A stretch of 64,000 nucleotides of DNA from Paenibacillus sp. YN15 (GTDB lineage Bacteria; Bacillota; Bacilli; Paenibacillales; NBRC-103111). Under the pieces are notes generated by a model, which was given only the letters and a program-made list of their open reading frames with translations, ran no database searches and was not told the DNA's origin. The DNA is taken from contig NZ_QMFA01000029.1 in the NCBI RefSeq assembly GCF_003285005.1, positions 25,280 to 89,279 on the forward strand. Direction: 5' to 3'. This document shows positions 37,401-44,069 of the stretch, piece after piece. Position numbers and translations under genes: made by a program. How positions within the stretch are numbered: the stretch's first letter is position 1; each line of letters starts with the position of its first letter.

Positions 37401-38316
37401 GAAATTGGACAGCATCGAGAATGCCGCGATCAATGTTAAGATTGCTCCTGTTCATGACAGTGCCGTTGTCAACAGCCCAGTCCGCGGCGGAACGGCGGCA
37501 GTCCGGTCAGCCGGTCAGGTGCTGGATTTCAGCATCACCCTGACGGCTAAGGACGGCTCCCAAATCCCGGTGGAACAGGCAGCGGGCGGCGCCGAGATCA
37601 TATTGCCGTACAGTGAGGGCATGGACGAGGAGCTGCTGGGGGCATATTATTATAACGAACAGTCGAAGGAATGGGAATATGCCGGCGGGAAGGTTGATCC
37701 GTTGAAGCGGCAAGTGTCGGTCCGGCTTGAGCATCTGGGCACCTATGCGGCGCTGGAGTACAACAAGGAGTTTGCCGACATTCCCTTTGACCACTGGGCA
37801 TCCCGTACCCTCCAGGTGCTGGCGGCCAAGCATATTGTAACAGGCGTGACAGACAGCCAATTCATGCCGGATAAACGGACCACAAGAGCGGAATTTACCG
37901 CGCTTCTTGTCAGGACCCTTGGTTTGCAGGCCGATGGAAAGGCGGCGGTGTTCGCAGATGTCTCCAGTGACAGCTGGTATGCGCGGGAGGTTGAAGCAGC
38001 CTCCGCAGCCGGTCTTGTTACAGGCGTAACGGAGAGCCTGTTTGAACCGGATGCGTACCTGACCCGGGAGCAGATGGCTGTGCTTCTGACGCGGGCTTAC
38101 GAATATCTGCAGGGCCGAAGCATTGCCGCGGCCAACCATGAGCTGGATGGGTACAAGGACAGGGCAGATGTATCGGAATGGGCGTTGGAGCAAGTAAACA
38201 AAGCCGTCTCAGCCGGTCTTATGGGCGGCAAGGGGGCGGATGAGTTCGATCCCAAGACGGACACCACCCGGGTCGAATCGGCCCAAGGCATCCTGAATTT
38301 GCTTAAGGCAAAATAA
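31489..38316 (+). CDS. Giant S-layer-anchored multidomain exoprotein with CE4-type deacetylase domain
   Basis: A 2275-residue secreted protein. A signal peptide ends near 'HAAS' (~43). Then in order: a CBM96/DNRLRE-like module (44-207, 'WSELTITWRNAPSPSGEPLGS'); a golvesin-C-like module (215-357, 'YYGDDLVHDGTA', 'GDYDIYMRW'); two LamG-like repeats (368-664); Fn3 (744-836); and a ~410-residue helical domain of unknown type (838-1249), perhaps an alpha/alpha-toroid lyase. Short helical repeats (about 1250-1395) and a NodB/CE4 polysaccharide-deacetylase-like domain ('ITIDDNYNSQ' near 1444, metal-type SHTVNH near 1500) follow. The end has Fn3 (1764-1859), a Gly/Asp-rich linker and three SLH domains (2094 to end). 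GTG start, AAAGGAG 8 nt upstream. It probably degrades or modifies an extracellular polysaccharide taken up by the preceding importer. Confidence 0.85.
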   Translation: MIFIPNKRIRKATAVFLTIVMMLGALFGSGLPVGLQAKTAHAASTQPVKLISAEDAYVRGGKYIDNNYGKELNLYFVNDPNDDGKRKSFLKFNYSDVESVYSAKLRVYGKLDSTVIPSVTLMVYGVDTNEWSELTITWRNAPSPSGEPLGSQTVTSTAQYFEFDVTDYLQSKLGGEQIASFVLMNGTQTEKEARVLSRENTIKPELVIIEQMPEIPAEYIVDNKDSGFTTSGGTWPSSTTLGGYYGDDLVHDGTATADSPDKWAKWTPYILKAGDYDIYMRWVAFNNRPKAAPIEVKYDGGTDTTKTVNQQVNNGTWMKIGRYHLSEGSDNYVKILATDAGYTVADAVKFVYIDTTPKPPEIPTTDVVEIANLGQGNTGNIRVLEYEVTPSIANIDAAITVTGHAAVPQDREDFPVAVRLNANGVFDAVNGDRYMAERTVAYSVYETYHVKTVVNLVADTFDAWVAAPDSPLVQIAKDYSFAAAAPEIADIGKLYKQTNGNGIAAVENVNLIGSSHESAISFNDAVHSLGSDTAGDKAIRFDVLPVTSVGNEIIGFAGENASIYGYADLAMILRISAGTFDAYNRIGYASENELRASVGTKYHVKLVPDFTAKTYSVWVAPEGKSPVQIADSYAFRSTSSPDINSLSQMLVKTEDSGVFRVSNVLVLDQAEQAAAIQAVNNATTPSEMKRALTSNALGLSLDKFQTMTAAEQDKLAKDLLAGIPYASDMEIQLAFDDPVLVQDDLEPPTAPGSLTATAVPSQQVRLSWTESTDDVGIKHYKVFRDGNEIATVASGTVYVDSDVRPSTSYSYMVKAYDFALKEASSEPVAVTTLSEDELIDFPFDSSVVNSMFNQILAKYSLTPSTIENPNTHQNYMTMTEYDPNRLKSAYAMYYLTMASMYNPDYMAADGTKVYERALAQIRNVIAGGNEPAMSGNGLNATGYLPVLNTMTLAKLQVPAVWERLTEEEKHKIDLLMEAALIGAHWGYSDKNNFNTGLDQIGNFGKDWNPNYRNGGVGSAIATIYYFGVEAANSRLKNFSYDSFAAELQAAGLTNIATTFANTGKTKLEQATKNDGEAGFTYKGHRPDQLGLWMKELMDYGFNGTVSPFGGYEVPVSPTYPYGYQGFILGGFDEFPNLGARGMALEFDATDGGGSRTSLGYVYAGWQSIIHIIYDVQSFSGGSTGLSDSQMADIVSRMGVATTDMLYKEAYGYNDYHKGLNRGTYSIAGSYGDSFAANKELWLKIIDNPAQAVQAVNAASSAGELKEAVLSGDLALVLFGYNALSESARQAVIETLYSGRPAKGYANKTVVQQALYDAVKTEGIKALNSAANAGEWMAALKSAALGLYLPEYGALSPAQQEAAAQLMIDLKPAGGYASKAAIRAAAKEAAETINAPERPQLKNLPPVAEGNSRIDVADFAAWPEYHGDAKVALWNDDKAGAFSITIDDNYNSQHSTWKQFSEQYGFHFTWFVITGGTGGDRAFTREVWEPLIAAGHDIQSHTVNHEDLRDTANYPEQKYIDEYLGSLQMINQLAGGNAKTLDYPFGNGNQEVAARYYIAARGVQGLPNQAGNVNYLQVSSFSSVPSAKIAYTGPNDASVEGLVKTLYDPNYKVSNVSYYGGWTSVHYHSLLESAYNSSTGTTLTAKDIAQNMLGYLDASRDRVWVGTFTDVAMYAQERDTHQLKVTAKDSNRIKFTLTDQMDDTLFDYPLTVRVRVSNDWNGVKATQKGMEIPATELYVGDNKYVLVKAVPDKGEVVLTPLAVEPGPDTVAPVWPEASQVASSDVTPHSVALSWTPAEDNIGVAQYRISWGESRSVTVAGSASTAVITDLSPAIAYIFKVEAGDGAGNWTTDGPSVEVLTLPEDQGGGNPGGGDDGGNPGGGDDGSNPGGDDGSTPGGSDDGGTSGSGGSGESSPSGHAPVVLQGNQAVVELATGQTDVSILLTDIQSRPLSVLADRAKITVDQAALSRLLAKLDSIENAAINVKIAPVHDSAVVNSPVRGGTAAVRSAGQVLDFSITLTAKDGSQIPVEQAAGGAEIILPYSEGMDEELLGAYYYNEQSKEWEYAGGKVDPLKRQVSVRLEHLGTYAALEYNKEFADIPFDHWASRTLQVLAAKHIVTGVTDSQFMPDKRTTRAEFTALLVRTLGLQADGKAAVFADVSSDSWYAREVEAASAAGLVTGVTESLFEPDAYLTREQMAVLLTRAYEYLQGRSIAAANHELDGYKDRADVSEWALEQVNKAVSAGLMGGKGADEFDPKTDTTRVESAQGILNLLKAK

Positions 38317-38336
38317 GCGGCATCATCATAAAGAAA

Positions 38337-38358
38337 GCTTCAAAAATGGGAGAAGCTC
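38337..38358 (+). other. Weak hairpin after the SLH gene
   Basis: AGCTTC-N10-GAAGCT lies 20 bp after the stop codon. There is no T run, so it is a poor intrinsic terminator on its own. It abuts the composite repeat that follows. Confidence 0.35.
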
Positions 38359-38541
38359 TAACGAATCTATGCATCGCTATTTGACTATAGGAGAGCATGT
38401 TTGAAATCTAACGAATCGTAGGATCGCTATTTGTCCGAATTTGCGCCGAAATGCGCTCAAACAGGCGAATAACGTGATATAGATTCGTTAGATTTTTTAT
38501 CATGCCCGTTTTCGCGAAATAGCGTGATAGAGATTCGTTAG
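38358..38541. repeat. Composite intergenic repeat element, variant A (50-bp spacing)
   Basis: Four copies of a 26-bp unit with consensus CTAACGAATC-N7-CGYTATTTG: forward at 38358-38383 and 38408-38433, inverted at 38466-38491 and 38516-38541. Same-orientation copies start exactly 50 bp apart. The 3' half (CGYTATTT) is shared with the CGGAC-type units at 11.64 and 44.19 kb, while the 5' half differs. It fills the 311-bp gap between the SLH protein gene and vanX. An 89-codon frame across it (38408-38677 minus) is read through the repeats and is not credited. Confidence 0.85.
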
Positions 38542-38627
38542 CCAGATTCTGCTTGTCCTCAGACGCCTGCTTCCGAAGCTGGTTTTCCTGCAGAACCCCC
38601 TTTTCCTCATTGCTCATATCAGGGAGC

Positions 38628-39242
38628 TCATAGCTGCGATATGGGGAAATCAAAATAGGTAGTGGGATAGGGCTCATTTTTCAAGGTGTAATGCCACCAT
38701 TCATAATCGTAGGAATTAAAACCGCTGGACTCCATGATAGATCGCAATAACCGGCGGTTTTGAGCCTCAGCTTCCGTGATTCCCTTGGCTTCGTGATGGG
38801 AGATGACATCCATCAGATCAAAGTCGCCGCCCATGGGAACAAGGGCACCGGTATCCAGCCGATAAAGAGTCAGATCAATGGCGCTGCCGCGGCTATGACT
38901 GGATTGGGCCGCCACGTAACCCAGCTGAAACATTTCGGAACGGTTGATATTCGGATAGTGCTTTGATTTCGCAAGCCCATCCTCAGGCTCCTCAGACCAT
39001 TGCAGAAAGCGGTCCACAGCCCGCTGCGGACGATAACCGTCCCAGAGAAGCAAGCCATACCCAAGGTTGGCTGCCTGCTCCTGCACCGCAAGCAGCGCGG
39101 CGGCCAGCGCGTGGGTGCCTACAATCCGGTTGAGTTCATAACCCTCCACCGGCTTTCCGGTGAAATTGTCCCACGTGGCATACTTGGCATCCCAGCGAAT
39201 GCCGGGGAGAGCTTCATCAAGGAACACAAATCCTTTTTCCAT
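38628..39242 (-). CDS. vanX: VanX D-Ala-D-Ala dipeptidase
   Basis: A cytoplasmic zinc dipeptidase that hydrolyses D-Ala-D-Ala, so that only D-Ala-D-Lac reaches peptidoglycan precursors. It is 204 residues, matching enterococcal VanX (202) with nearly the same numbering: zinc ligands His116 (SSHSRG), Asp123 (AIDLT) and His184, catalytic Glu181 in EWWHY, and Arg71 in DGYRP. Long identical stretches such as RWDAKYATWDNFTGKPV and AIDLTLYRLDTG are present. It starts 4 bp after the ligase stop, with GGAGGG inside the ligase 3' end, so it is translated from the same message. It is the last gene of the van operon. Confidence 0.97.
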   Translation of the reverse strand: MEKGFVFLDEALPGIRWDAKYATWDNFTGKPVEGYELNRIVGTHALAAALLAVQEQAANLGYGLLLWDGYRPQRAVDRFLQWSEEPEDGLAKSKHYPNINRSEMFQLGYVAAQSSHSRGSAIDLTLYRLDTGALVPMGGDFDLMDVISHHEAKGITEAEAQNRRLLRSIMESSGFNSYDYEWWHYTLKNEPYPTTYFDFPISQL

Positions 39243-39246
39243 ATGC

Positions 39247-40278
39247 TTATCCCTCCATTGCTAATGCTACAACACGTTCGATCACATCGGCAAGGGTCAG
39301 GCCCGCGGCGGCCATCATTCTTGGATAGCGGCTGTATGAGGTGCAGCCGGGCATGGTATTGACTTCATTGAGCACCACTTGCCCGTCTTCCGTAACAAAC
39401 ATATCCACGCGGGCAAGCCCGCGGCAGCCCAAAGCCCGGTAAATCCGCTTCGCTGTTTCTTGTACCCGCTTTTTATCCTCATCCGAAATATCGGCTGGAA
39501 CCTGGATCGTGGAGTTTTCAGAGCCGTTCTCCGGATTTTTTTCCTGATGGATTCGGAAGAAACCATGCGCTAGCCGGATTTGGTCCACAACACCCACAAA
39601 CAAGTCGTTGCCGGTTCCCATCACCGCACAGCCTACCTCGCTGCCGGAGATCATTTGCTCAATCAGAATTTTGCTATCGTATTGCCTCGCGTTTTCCACG
39701 GCTCCCGGCAATTCGTCCGCATGGCATACCTTGCTGACGCCAAAAGAAGATCCCGAACGGGCCGGTTTCACAAAAACAGGATACACCAATTGGTCCGCGT
39801 CCGCCATGTCGCCATTGTTGAATGTCCAAAAATCCGGCGTAGGGATACCTACGTTTCGTACCACCACATAAGCCAAAGACTTATCCATGCACAGCGCCGA
39901 GCTCGGAATATCGCAGCCAACATAAGGAATCCCGGAAAGCTCCAGCAGTCCCTGCATGGCACCGTCCTCTCCTGTTTTTCCATGCAAAACAGGAAACACA
40001 ACATCCAGGCGGATGCTCGTATATTCCCCTTGCTTCAACACAATCAACCCGTGGACACTTCTGTCCGGCGACAACATGGCGGGAGTGCACTCTCCACTTT
40101 CCCAGTTCGCATCCGGATAATCGCAGAGCTTCCATTCACCGGCTTTGGTTACTCCGATGTAGAGGGGATCGAATTTTTCCAGATCAAGGTTTCGGGCGAT
40201 TTCCTGGGCAGATTTAATCGAGACGTCATGTTCCTCTGAACAGCCTCCAAACAAAACGGCAATCCTAAGCTTTTTCAT
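39247..40278 (-). CDS. vanA-like: D-alanine--D-lactate ligase, VanA/VanB/VanF type
   Basis: An ATP-grasp ligase that makes D-Ala-D-Lac, the low-affinity target in glycopeptide resistance. It has 343 residues, like VanA. 'FGGCSEEHDVSIKSA' at the start, 'FPVLHGKTGEDGAMQGL', 'YPVFVKPARSGSSFGV', 'QYDSKILIEQ' and 'LNEVNTMPGCTSYSRYPRM' are family blocks. The D-Lac-specifying His falls at position 244 (FRIHQE), the same number as in VanA, which excludes a housekeeping Ddl or a D-Ser ligase. Small differences from VanA/VanB include Val at 230 where both have Glu, and PGC for PGF near the C-terminus. It overlaps vanH by 4 bp (ATGA). Confidence 0.95.
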   Translation of the reverse strand: MKKLRIAVLFGGCSEEHDVSIKSAQEIARNLDLEKFDPLYIGVTKAGEWKLCDYPDANWESGECTPAMLSPDRSVHGLIVLKQGEYTSIRLDVVFPVLHGKTGEDGAMQGLLELSGIPYVGCDIPSSALCMDKSLAYVVVRNVGIPTPDFWTFNNGDMADADQLVYPVFVKPARSGSSFGVSKVCHADELPGAVENARQYDSKILIEQMISGSEVGCAVMGTGNDLFVGVVDQIRLAHGFFRIHQEKNPENGSENSTIQVPADISDEDKKRVQETAKRIYRALGCRGLARVDMFVTEDGQVVLNEVNTMPGCTSYSRYPRMMAAAGLTLADVIERVVALAMEG

Positions 40279-41240
40279 TTATGTTTTCCCCTTTCAAATT
40301 CGACGCAATTTCGAATCGTGTTCTCCACGATATCCTGTAACGCGTGATCTGTATAAAAAGCGGTATGCGGCGTAACAATCGCATTCGGCAATTTTTGCAG
40401 CCGCAACAGAAGCTGATTATGGATCGGCTTGTTTGTACAGTCGTGATAGAATATGCTTTCTTCGCCTTCCACCACATCCAATGCGACGCCGCCCAACCTC
40501 CCATTTTCCAGAGCCTCGATCAACGCCTCTGTGTCAATAAGCGAACCGCGTCCGGTGTTAATCACGAAGGCCCCGTGCTTCAGGCTTTGGATTCGCTTCC
40601 GGTCAAGGATGTGATAAGTATCGGCAGTGAGGGGCGTATGAAGGGTCAGGATATCGCTTTGCCGCAGCAACTCGTCGCGAGTAACATATTCGGCCTTGGC
40701 TTGCGGAAGCAAGTCGTAAGCCAGTATGCGGCATCCGAAGCCCTTCAGCCGGTTTATCACCGCCTGGCCAATGCGGCCTGTGCCCAATATCCCTACCGTC
40801 AGGTCGCGCAGCTCCCGCCCCCGTACAGCCCCAAGATTGTAATCATGGACGTCCGCCCGGCATAAAACCGGCTTTGCATTTCGTATCGACATGAGCATCA
40901 GCATCAAGGTATAATCCGCTACGCTGTCCGGCGAATAAGCCACATTCCCAACCGTAATGCCAAGTCTTTCAGCCGCTTCCATGTCAATGTGGTTGCAGCC
41001 GATGCTTCTTGTGGAGATATAAGCGACGCCGTTTTCCTTGAGGGCACGAAGCGTGGGAAGCGCTATCTCCGTTTTATGGCTTACGCTGATGCAGCGGTTG
41101 CCGGATGCCAATGCCGCATTTTCCGCCGAGACCGCTGCCTTGATGATCGTAGGCTCAACACCGTAACGTGATGAATACCGCCTGAACATATCCGCTTCGT
41201 CCTTGTCGCATCCGTAAATGGTGATTCCTGTTCTCTTCAT
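40275..41240 (-). CDS. vanH: VanH D-lactate dehydrogenase
   Basis: An NAD(P)H-dependent 2-hydroxyacid dehydrogenase that reduces pyruvate to the D-lactate used by the ligase. It has 321 residues. The nucleotide-binding GTGRIG lies at 153-158. The catalytic triad is Arg231 (NTGRGSLID), Glu260 (VVEGEE) and His292 (TPHTAFY), the same residue numbers described for enterococcal VanH. 'STRSIGCNHIDMEAAERLGITVGNVAYSPDSVADY' is the usual substrate-side block. It follows vanW by 15 bp and overlaps the ligase by 4 bp, so vanWHAX is one translationally tight operon. Confidence 0.96.
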   Translation of the reverse strand: MKRTGITIYGCDKDEADMFRRYSSRYGVEPTIIKAAVSAENAALASGNRCISVSHKTEIALPTLRALKENGVAYISTRSIGCNHIDMEAAERLGITVGNVAYSPDSVADYTLMLMLMSIRNAKPVLCRADVHDYNLGAVRGRELRDLTVGILGTGRIGQAVINRLKGFGCRILAYDLLPQAKAEYVTRDELLRQSDILTLHTPLTADTYHILDRKRIQSLKHGAFVINTGRGSLIDTEALIEALENGRLGGVALDVVEGEESIFYHDCTNKPIHNQLLLRLQKLPNAIVTPHTAFYTDHALQDIVENTIRNCVEFERGKHK

Positions 41241-41255
41241 ATATGTCTTGTTTTT

Positions 41256-42080
41256 TTATCCTTTCTCGACAATATCCGTTCCCTCGGGAAGGGGATAGCC
41301 GATTTCGCATTTGTTCCGGTAAAGCAGCTTTTCGGAGACGCAGGCCCCGGTTGCCCTGGACATGGTTTTTTGCTTCACATCCACTTCTTCAAAAATCTTG
41401 TTGTTCTTGCGGTAATACTGGGGCTTGCCGTTTATGACCTCATAATATTGCCCGGTGTCCCGATCCGTCAGAAGGCGTCCTACAATGCGGTCTTCCTCAA
41501 AAGCAATGCTGATTTGAAAGGAAGCCTCCGTCTCATTTTTCACCTTCAGATCGAGCCAGCCCTCCGACACAGTAGCGTCCACACCCATCGGCGCATCGCT
41601 GGGCGGTTCGGGAAACTCCTTCACGCCATGTCCATACCGCTCCACAACAGTGAGGGGCGCGTGGAGAAACATCCAGAAGAGCAGATTGCTCATTTGGCAC
41701 ATCCCGCCGCCGGGGGCTGTGGTGAGCTTTCCATTAATAACGGTCAGCCCATCCTTATACGGAATATCCCGGTCTGCATACCGAACCAGCCTCCAGAATG
41801 AAAAGGTTTCATTTGGCCTGATCACCACCTGATTCAAGGTAGCCGCGGCTAACTTCAGATTGAAAACCTTATTCTCCTGATACACCATGTCAAAGCCGGT
41901 TTCCCGGTTGTATAAAGGGCAGCTGGTCTCAAAAAGCGGATAGGCCAGGGGAGCTTCGGATTTGACCGCCGCATAGCGGTTTCGATCCAGGCGCATCCCG
42001 GTATAAAAGCAAAATAGCCGTTGTTTGATCCGGAGCGGCAGCAGCCATGGGAAAATCTGTGTGACCCGTTTTCTTGGCAT
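41256..42080 (-). CDS. vanW: VanW accessory protein
   Basis: A 274-residue VanW-family protein of unknown biochemical role, found in vanB- and vanG-type clusters but not in vanA. Diagnostic stretches include 'LFETSCPLYNRETGFDMVYQENKVFNL', 'NETFSFWRLVRYADRDIPYKDGL', 'GGGMCQMSNLLFWMFLHAPLTVVERYGHGVK' and 'DATVSEGWLDLKVKNET'. The start at 42080 (MPRKRVTQIFPWLLP) matches the beginning of enterococcal VanW and has AAAGGAAG upstream; a longer frame from 42143 is not needed. It is the first gene of the resistance operon, directly behind the candidate VanR-controlled promoter. In vanB clusters vanY precedes vanW; here vanY is absent. Confidence 0.95.
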   Translation of the reverse strand: MPRKRVTQIFPWLLPLRIKQRLFCFYTGMRLDRNRYAAVKSEAPLAYPLFETSCPLYNRETGFDMVYQENKVFNLKLAAATLNQVVIRPNETFSFWRLVRYADRDIPYKDGLTVINGKLTTAPGGGMCQMSNLLFWMFLHAPLTVVERYGHGVKEFPEPPSDAPMGVDATVSEGWLDLKVKNETEASFQISIAFEEDRIVGRLLTDRDTGQYYEVINGKPQYYRKNNKIFEEVDVKQKTMSRATGACVSEKLLYRNKCEIGYPLPEGTDIVEKG

Positions 42081-42157
42081 AACAAAATTCTTCCTTTCCG
42101 CAAAATAAAAACCTGTCTGCTTTGATAAAACCATCTTATCCAAAGCGGGCAGGCCGT

Positions 42158-42221
42158 ATTTTAATATGGAGTTGTTTAATTCCTAAGAAAATCCTAAGAT
42201 CAGATTGATCTTTTCCTAAGG
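42158..42221 (-). promoter_or_regulatory. VanR-type promoter of vanWHAX with helically phased direct repeats
   Basis: On the minus strand TCTTAGGATTT (42189-42199) is followed directly by TCTTAGGAATT (42178-42188), and a further CTTAGG lies exactly 22 bp upstream of the first. Spacing is therefore 22 and 11 bp. The repeats resemble the VanR box (TCGTANGAAATT) of enterococcal van promoters. The last repeat overlaps a -35-like TTAGGA, which is 17 bp from TAAAAT (42158-42163 on the plus strand as ATTTTA). The most upstream repeat overlaps the vanS stop codon. Confidence 0.65.
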
Positions 42222-43340
42222 CATGGCAGGTAAAGATACGGTAAAGGAAACGGTATTATCCTTGCTTTGGGCCACAATGGTTCCGCCATGCAGGGTGACG
42301 ATTTCTTTGGCGATGGACAGCCCTAACCCGGAACCGCCGGTGTCGGAAGTGCGCGCTTCATCCAAGCGGTAAAATTTCTCGAACACAGCGGCCAGCTTGT
42401 CCGGCGGAATGGGTTGGCCTTGATTTTGAAAAACGATCTTGATATAACCCTCTATTTCCTCCGCGGAAATAATGATTTCCGTGTTGGGGTAGCTGTAAGC
42501 CGCCGCGTTTTTCAGAATATTATTGAATACCCGCGCCAGCTTCACCGGGTCGCCGTACACGGTCAAATTTTCATCTGCGCGCAGTACAGTGGTATTTCCT
42601 CTTTCGGATAGGATCGGATAAAACTCGTCTGCCATTTGCACAAGCATGTAGTAAAGGTCTATCGTTTCCCGTTCCAGCTTGATTTGTTGCAGGTTATACC
42701 GGGTGATTTCAAAAAATTCGTTGATTTGTTTCTCCAAGCGGTATGCTTTGTCAAGGGTGATGCGTGTATATTTCGCTCTCTGCTCCATGGGCATATCGGG
42801 AGCCTCGTCCAATAAGCTCAAGTAGCCAATAACGGATGTAAGCGGAGTCCTGATGTCGTGGGCCAAATAAACCACCAAATCATTTTTGCGTTGCTCCGCT
42901 TCCTGAGCGGCCTTTTTCTGTTTGTCCAGCTTGTCCTTGATGGTATTCAGACGATTTTCCATGAAATCCATCTCCGGGGAGAGGGAGATTCGCTCCTCTG
43001 AATCCTCCACAAGCCGGTCCATACTGGAGCTGATTTCATCAAAATATTTGGTGAACCAGGAGATAAAGAACCGGGAAAAAATGACCAGAAAAAACAGCGT
43101 CAAAAGCAGCAGAATGGTATCGATGTTATTGCGAAATACATAATGATAAATGGCCCGTGCGCTGGAATTGTCCATATAAAAAATAATGCTTAGGAATTGA
43201 ACGATGCGGTCTCCAATCTGTCCGCGCAAAATAATCCGCAACAAAAAGACGGTAACGGCAGCAGTGACAGTAAGCAGCAGCATCTGTAAGAAAGCTTTTC
43301 GCTTCAGATTTGCATAATTGCCCTTTTTATTGCTTTTCAA
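42216..43340 (-). CDS. vanS: VanS sensor histidine kinase (VanA/VanF type)
   Basis: The membrane kinase that senses glycopeptides and controls VanR phosphorylation. It has two membrane helices (about 16-38 and 74-96) flanking a short extracellular loop of about 35 residues, the VanA-type topology. His161 lies in 'YLAHDIRTPLTSVIGYLSLLDEAPDMP', the X region 'ITLDKAYRLEKQINEFFEITRYNL', N box 'NNILKNAAAYS' and G boxes 'GGSGLGLSIAKEIV'. Sequence blocks match VanS of vanA, not the large-loop VanS of vanB. It overlaps vanR by 14 bp, showing coupling. Confidence 0.95.
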   Translation of the reverse strand: MKSNKKGNYANLKRKAFLQMLLLTVTAAVTVFLLRIILRGQIGDRIVQFLSIIFYMDNSSARAIYHYVFRNNIDTILLLLTLFFLVIFSRFFISWFTKYFDEISSSMDRLVEDSEERISLSPEMDFMENRLNTIKDKLDKQKKAAQEAEQRKNDLVVYLAHDIRTPLTSVIGYLSLLDEAPDMPMEQRAKYTRITLDKAYRLEKQINEFFEITRYNLQQIKLERETIDLYYMLVQMADEFYPILSERGNTTVLRADENLTVYGDPVKLARVFNNILKNAAAYSYPNTEIIISAEEIEGYIKIVFQNQGQPIPPDKLAAVFEKFYRLDEARTSDTGGSGLGLSIAKEIVTLHGGTIVAQSKDNTVSFTVSLPAMP

Positions 43341-44034
43341 TTTTATAGCCGACCCCCCATACGGTCTTGATATACTTTGGTTTTTCTACAGTATCGCCCA
43401 TTTTCTCACGCAGGTGACGGATATGAACGGTGATTGTATTGTTGCTTTTGTTGTAATACTCGTCCTTCCAAATCTCATGAAACAGCTCCTCGGCGCTCAC
43501 CACACTGCCCTTTCGCTCCAATAAAATGCGCAGAATGGAAAACTCGGTGGGGGTCAGTTCAAGCGGTTTTTCATTCAGCAGGCACTCATGGGTGTTTACA
43601 TCCATCACCAGGCCCGAATGAACGATTACAGGCTCAGTCACTGGCGCAGACTGCGCCGTGTTGTATTTTTTATAGCGCCGCAGCTGGGCTTTGACACGCG
43701 CTACCATCTCAAGGGGACGGAACGGTTTTGTCATGTAGTCGTCGGCGCCTAAGGTTAGTCCCGTAATTTTGTCCGTCTCTTCATCCTTGGCCGTCAGCAT
43801 AATGATGGGATAGGTATGCTGCTCCCGTATTTTCCGGCAAAGGGCAAAGCCGTTGATGTCCGGCAGCATAATATCCAGAATGGCAAGGTCAAGCTCTGTT
43901 GTTTCAATACAGGCAAGAGCCTCCTTTGCCGAGTAAAACTTGAACACCTCATAATTTTCATTCCGCAGGTACACTTCGATTAAATCCGCTATTTCATGTT
44001 CATCGTCAACAACGAGAATGGTAGCGCCCATCAT
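43327..44034 (-). CDS. vanR: VanR response regulator (OmpR family)
   Basis: An OmpR/PhoB-type regulator, 235 residues, activating the van promoters when phosphorylated. It has receiver 'VVDDEHEIADL', phospho-Asp54 in LAILDIMLPD and Lys in 'YMTKPFRPLE'. The winged-helix effector contains 'NTHECLLNEKPLELTPTEFSILRIL' and 'NNTITVHIRHLREKM' and ends 'YIKTVWGVGYKIEKQ'. These match enterococcal VanR of the vanA type closely. RBS AAGGAG lies 6 nt before the ATG at 44034. It is the first gene of the vanRS unit, transcribed toward vanW. Confidence 0.96.
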   Translation of the reverse strand: MMGATILVVDDEHEIADLIEVYLRNENYEVFKFYSAKEALACIETTELDLAILDIMLPDINGFALCRKIREQHTYPIIMLTAKDEETDKITGLTLGADDYMTKPFRPLEMVARVKAQLRRYKKYNTAQSAPVTEPVIVHSGLVMDVNTHECLLNEKPLELTPTEFSILRILLERKGSVVSAEELFHEIWKDEYYNKSNNTITVHIRHLREKMGDTVEKPKYIKTVWGVGYKIEKQ

Positions 44035-44069
44035 TTTCAGCTCCTTCAGACAGAACTCAACGTCCTACC

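Noticed and set aside
38408..38677. 89-codon frame on the minus strand overlapping the vanX 3' end
   Set aside because: Most of it is read through the composite repeats, it overlaps vanX in another frame, and its composition follows the repeat words. It is probably an artefact, although a short message cannot be excluded.
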